A stretch of DNA of 5,004 nucleotides from Candidatus Melainabacteria bacterium. GTDB taxonomy: Bacteria > Actinomycetota > Actinomycetes > Mycobacteriales > Pseudonocardiaceae. Shown piece after piece: positions 4,489-5,004 of the stretch. How positions within the stretch are numbered: position 1 is the first letter of the stretch; each line of letters begins with the position of its first letter. The stretch covers positions 1 through 5,004 of the forward strand of contig CAJCJE010000182.1 of NCBI GenBank assembly GCA_903970565.1, given 5' to 3'. Both the position numbers and the translations under genes were made by a program. The notes under the pieces are model-generated. The model searched no databases and had not been told where the DNA came from. It was given only the letters and a program-made list of their open reading frames with translations.

Positions 4489-5004
4489 ATGGGCCGGAAG
4501 ATTGTCGCGACCGAGTACGTCACGCTGGACGGGTTCATGGACGAGCCGGGCACCTGGTCAATGCCGTTCTTCTCCCCGGACGCGGGCGCGTTCAAGCAGA
4601 AGGAACTGTTCGCCAGCGATGCGCTGCTGCTCGGCCGACGCACCTACGAGGGCTTCTCACAGGCCTGGCCGAAGATGACCGAACTCGGCGAGTTCGCCGA
4701 GAAGATGAACGGTATGCCCAAGTACGTGGCATCGCGCACCCTGACCGAACTGACCTGGAACGCGGAACTCATCGAGGGTGACCTCGTCGACGGCATCACG
4801 CGACTGGCCGAGGTGGACGGTGGCGATCTGCTGCTGTGCGGCAGCGGCGAGTTGTTCAACCTGTGTATGCGCCACGACCTGATCGACGAGTACCGGTTCA
4901 TGATCTTCCCGTACCTGCTCGGCGAGGACGGGACCAAGCCACTGTTCACCGGCGGCCCTCGGCGGGCACTGAAGCTGGTTGACACCCTGGTCCTCACGGG
5001 TGGC
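4489..5004 (+). CDS. RibD C-terminal / dihydrofolate-reductase-fold family protein (3' end cut by window)
   Basis: Reading from the ATG at 4489 gives 172 codons with no stop to the window edge. The ATG is preceded by GGAGG (4475-4479) with a nine-base spacer. The protein is a cytoplasmic reductase-like protein of the RibD C-terminal domain family, which shares the DHFR fold and is expected to bind NADPH. Family signatures are VTLDGFMDEPG (11-21), ALLLGRRTYEGF (45-56), KYVASRTL (78-85), GDLLLCGSGELFN (112-124, a probable nucleotide-binding turn) and IDEYRFMIFPYLLGEDG (132-148), followed by PLF. Family members are often about 180-190 residues, so perhaps 10-20 residues are missing. There is no signal peptide or membrane segment. 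Many such single-domain proteins have no known substrate, so neither a folate nor a riboflavin role should be assumed. It is separated from the acylase by a terminator and has its own palindrome-containing upstream region. Confidence 0.92.
   Translation, partial: MGRKIVATEYVTLDGFMDEPGTWSMPFFSPDAGAFKQKELFASDALLLGRRTYEGFSQAWPKMTELGEFAEKMNGMPKYVASRTLTELTWNAELIEGDLVDGITRLAEVDGGDLLLCGSGELFNLCMRHDLIDEYRFMIFPYLLGEDGTKPLFTGGPRRALKLVDTLVLTGG

Noticed and set aside
4489..5004. Classical folA dihydrofolate reductase or bifunctional RibD.
   Set aside because: The motifs fit the stand-alone RibD C-terminal-like family better than classical FolA, and no deaminase domain precedes it, so no gene symbol is given.

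Overview
The window reads as chromosomal DNA from a high-GC actinomycete. Third codon positions are overwhelmingly G or C, ribosome-binding sites are of the GGAGG type, and one start is best read as TTG. The protein families present (a NarL-type response regulator, a secreted penicillin-acylase-family hydrolase and a RibD-C/DHFR-like reductase) are common in such organisms. A filamentous actinomycete, perhaps of the Pseudonocardiales, is plausible, but the genus cannot be fixed from this sequence.

Layout. Positions 1-449 hold no convincing gene. They contain two DnaA-box-like 9-mers, a C-rich block with a 28-bp-period tandem repeat, a more AT-rich stretch, and a hairpin just beyond the stop of the next gene. 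Positions 450-1097 on the minus strand encode a complete 215-residue NarL/FixJ response regulator, started at TTG behind a strong Shine-Dalgarno sequence. A 230-bp divergent intergenic region (1098-1327) contains several dyads. Positions 1328-4243 on the plus strand encode a 971-residue exported N-terminal-nucleophile (Ntn) hydrolase of the penicillin acylase family, with predicted autocatalytic cleavage before Ser425. A strong hairpin terminator follows at 4313-4353. Next comes a short regulatory-looking region with a perfect 14-bp palindrome between two near-identical 16-bp direct repeats. A RibD-C/DHFR-fold protein then starts at 4489 and runs off the right edge, lacking only its last residues and stop.

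How the genes may work together. The regulator and the acylase are divergently transcribed and share one intergenic region, so regulation of the acylase by this regulator is a reasonable but unproven idea. No histidine kinase is visible, so the regulator is an orphan within this window. The acylase appears monocistronic, bounded by its own promoter region and terminator. The reductase is a separate transcription unit whose upstream palindrome suggests control by a dimeric repressor.

I see no CRISPR array, transposase, tRNA, rRNA or clear novel multigene system. The points most worth following are the unusual features of the acylase (Cys-containing N-terminal extension, low-complexity spacer, Thr in place of the Phe beta-24 of E. 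coli penicillin G acylase), the palindrome and repeat array before the reductase gene, and the 28-bp repeats at the left end.
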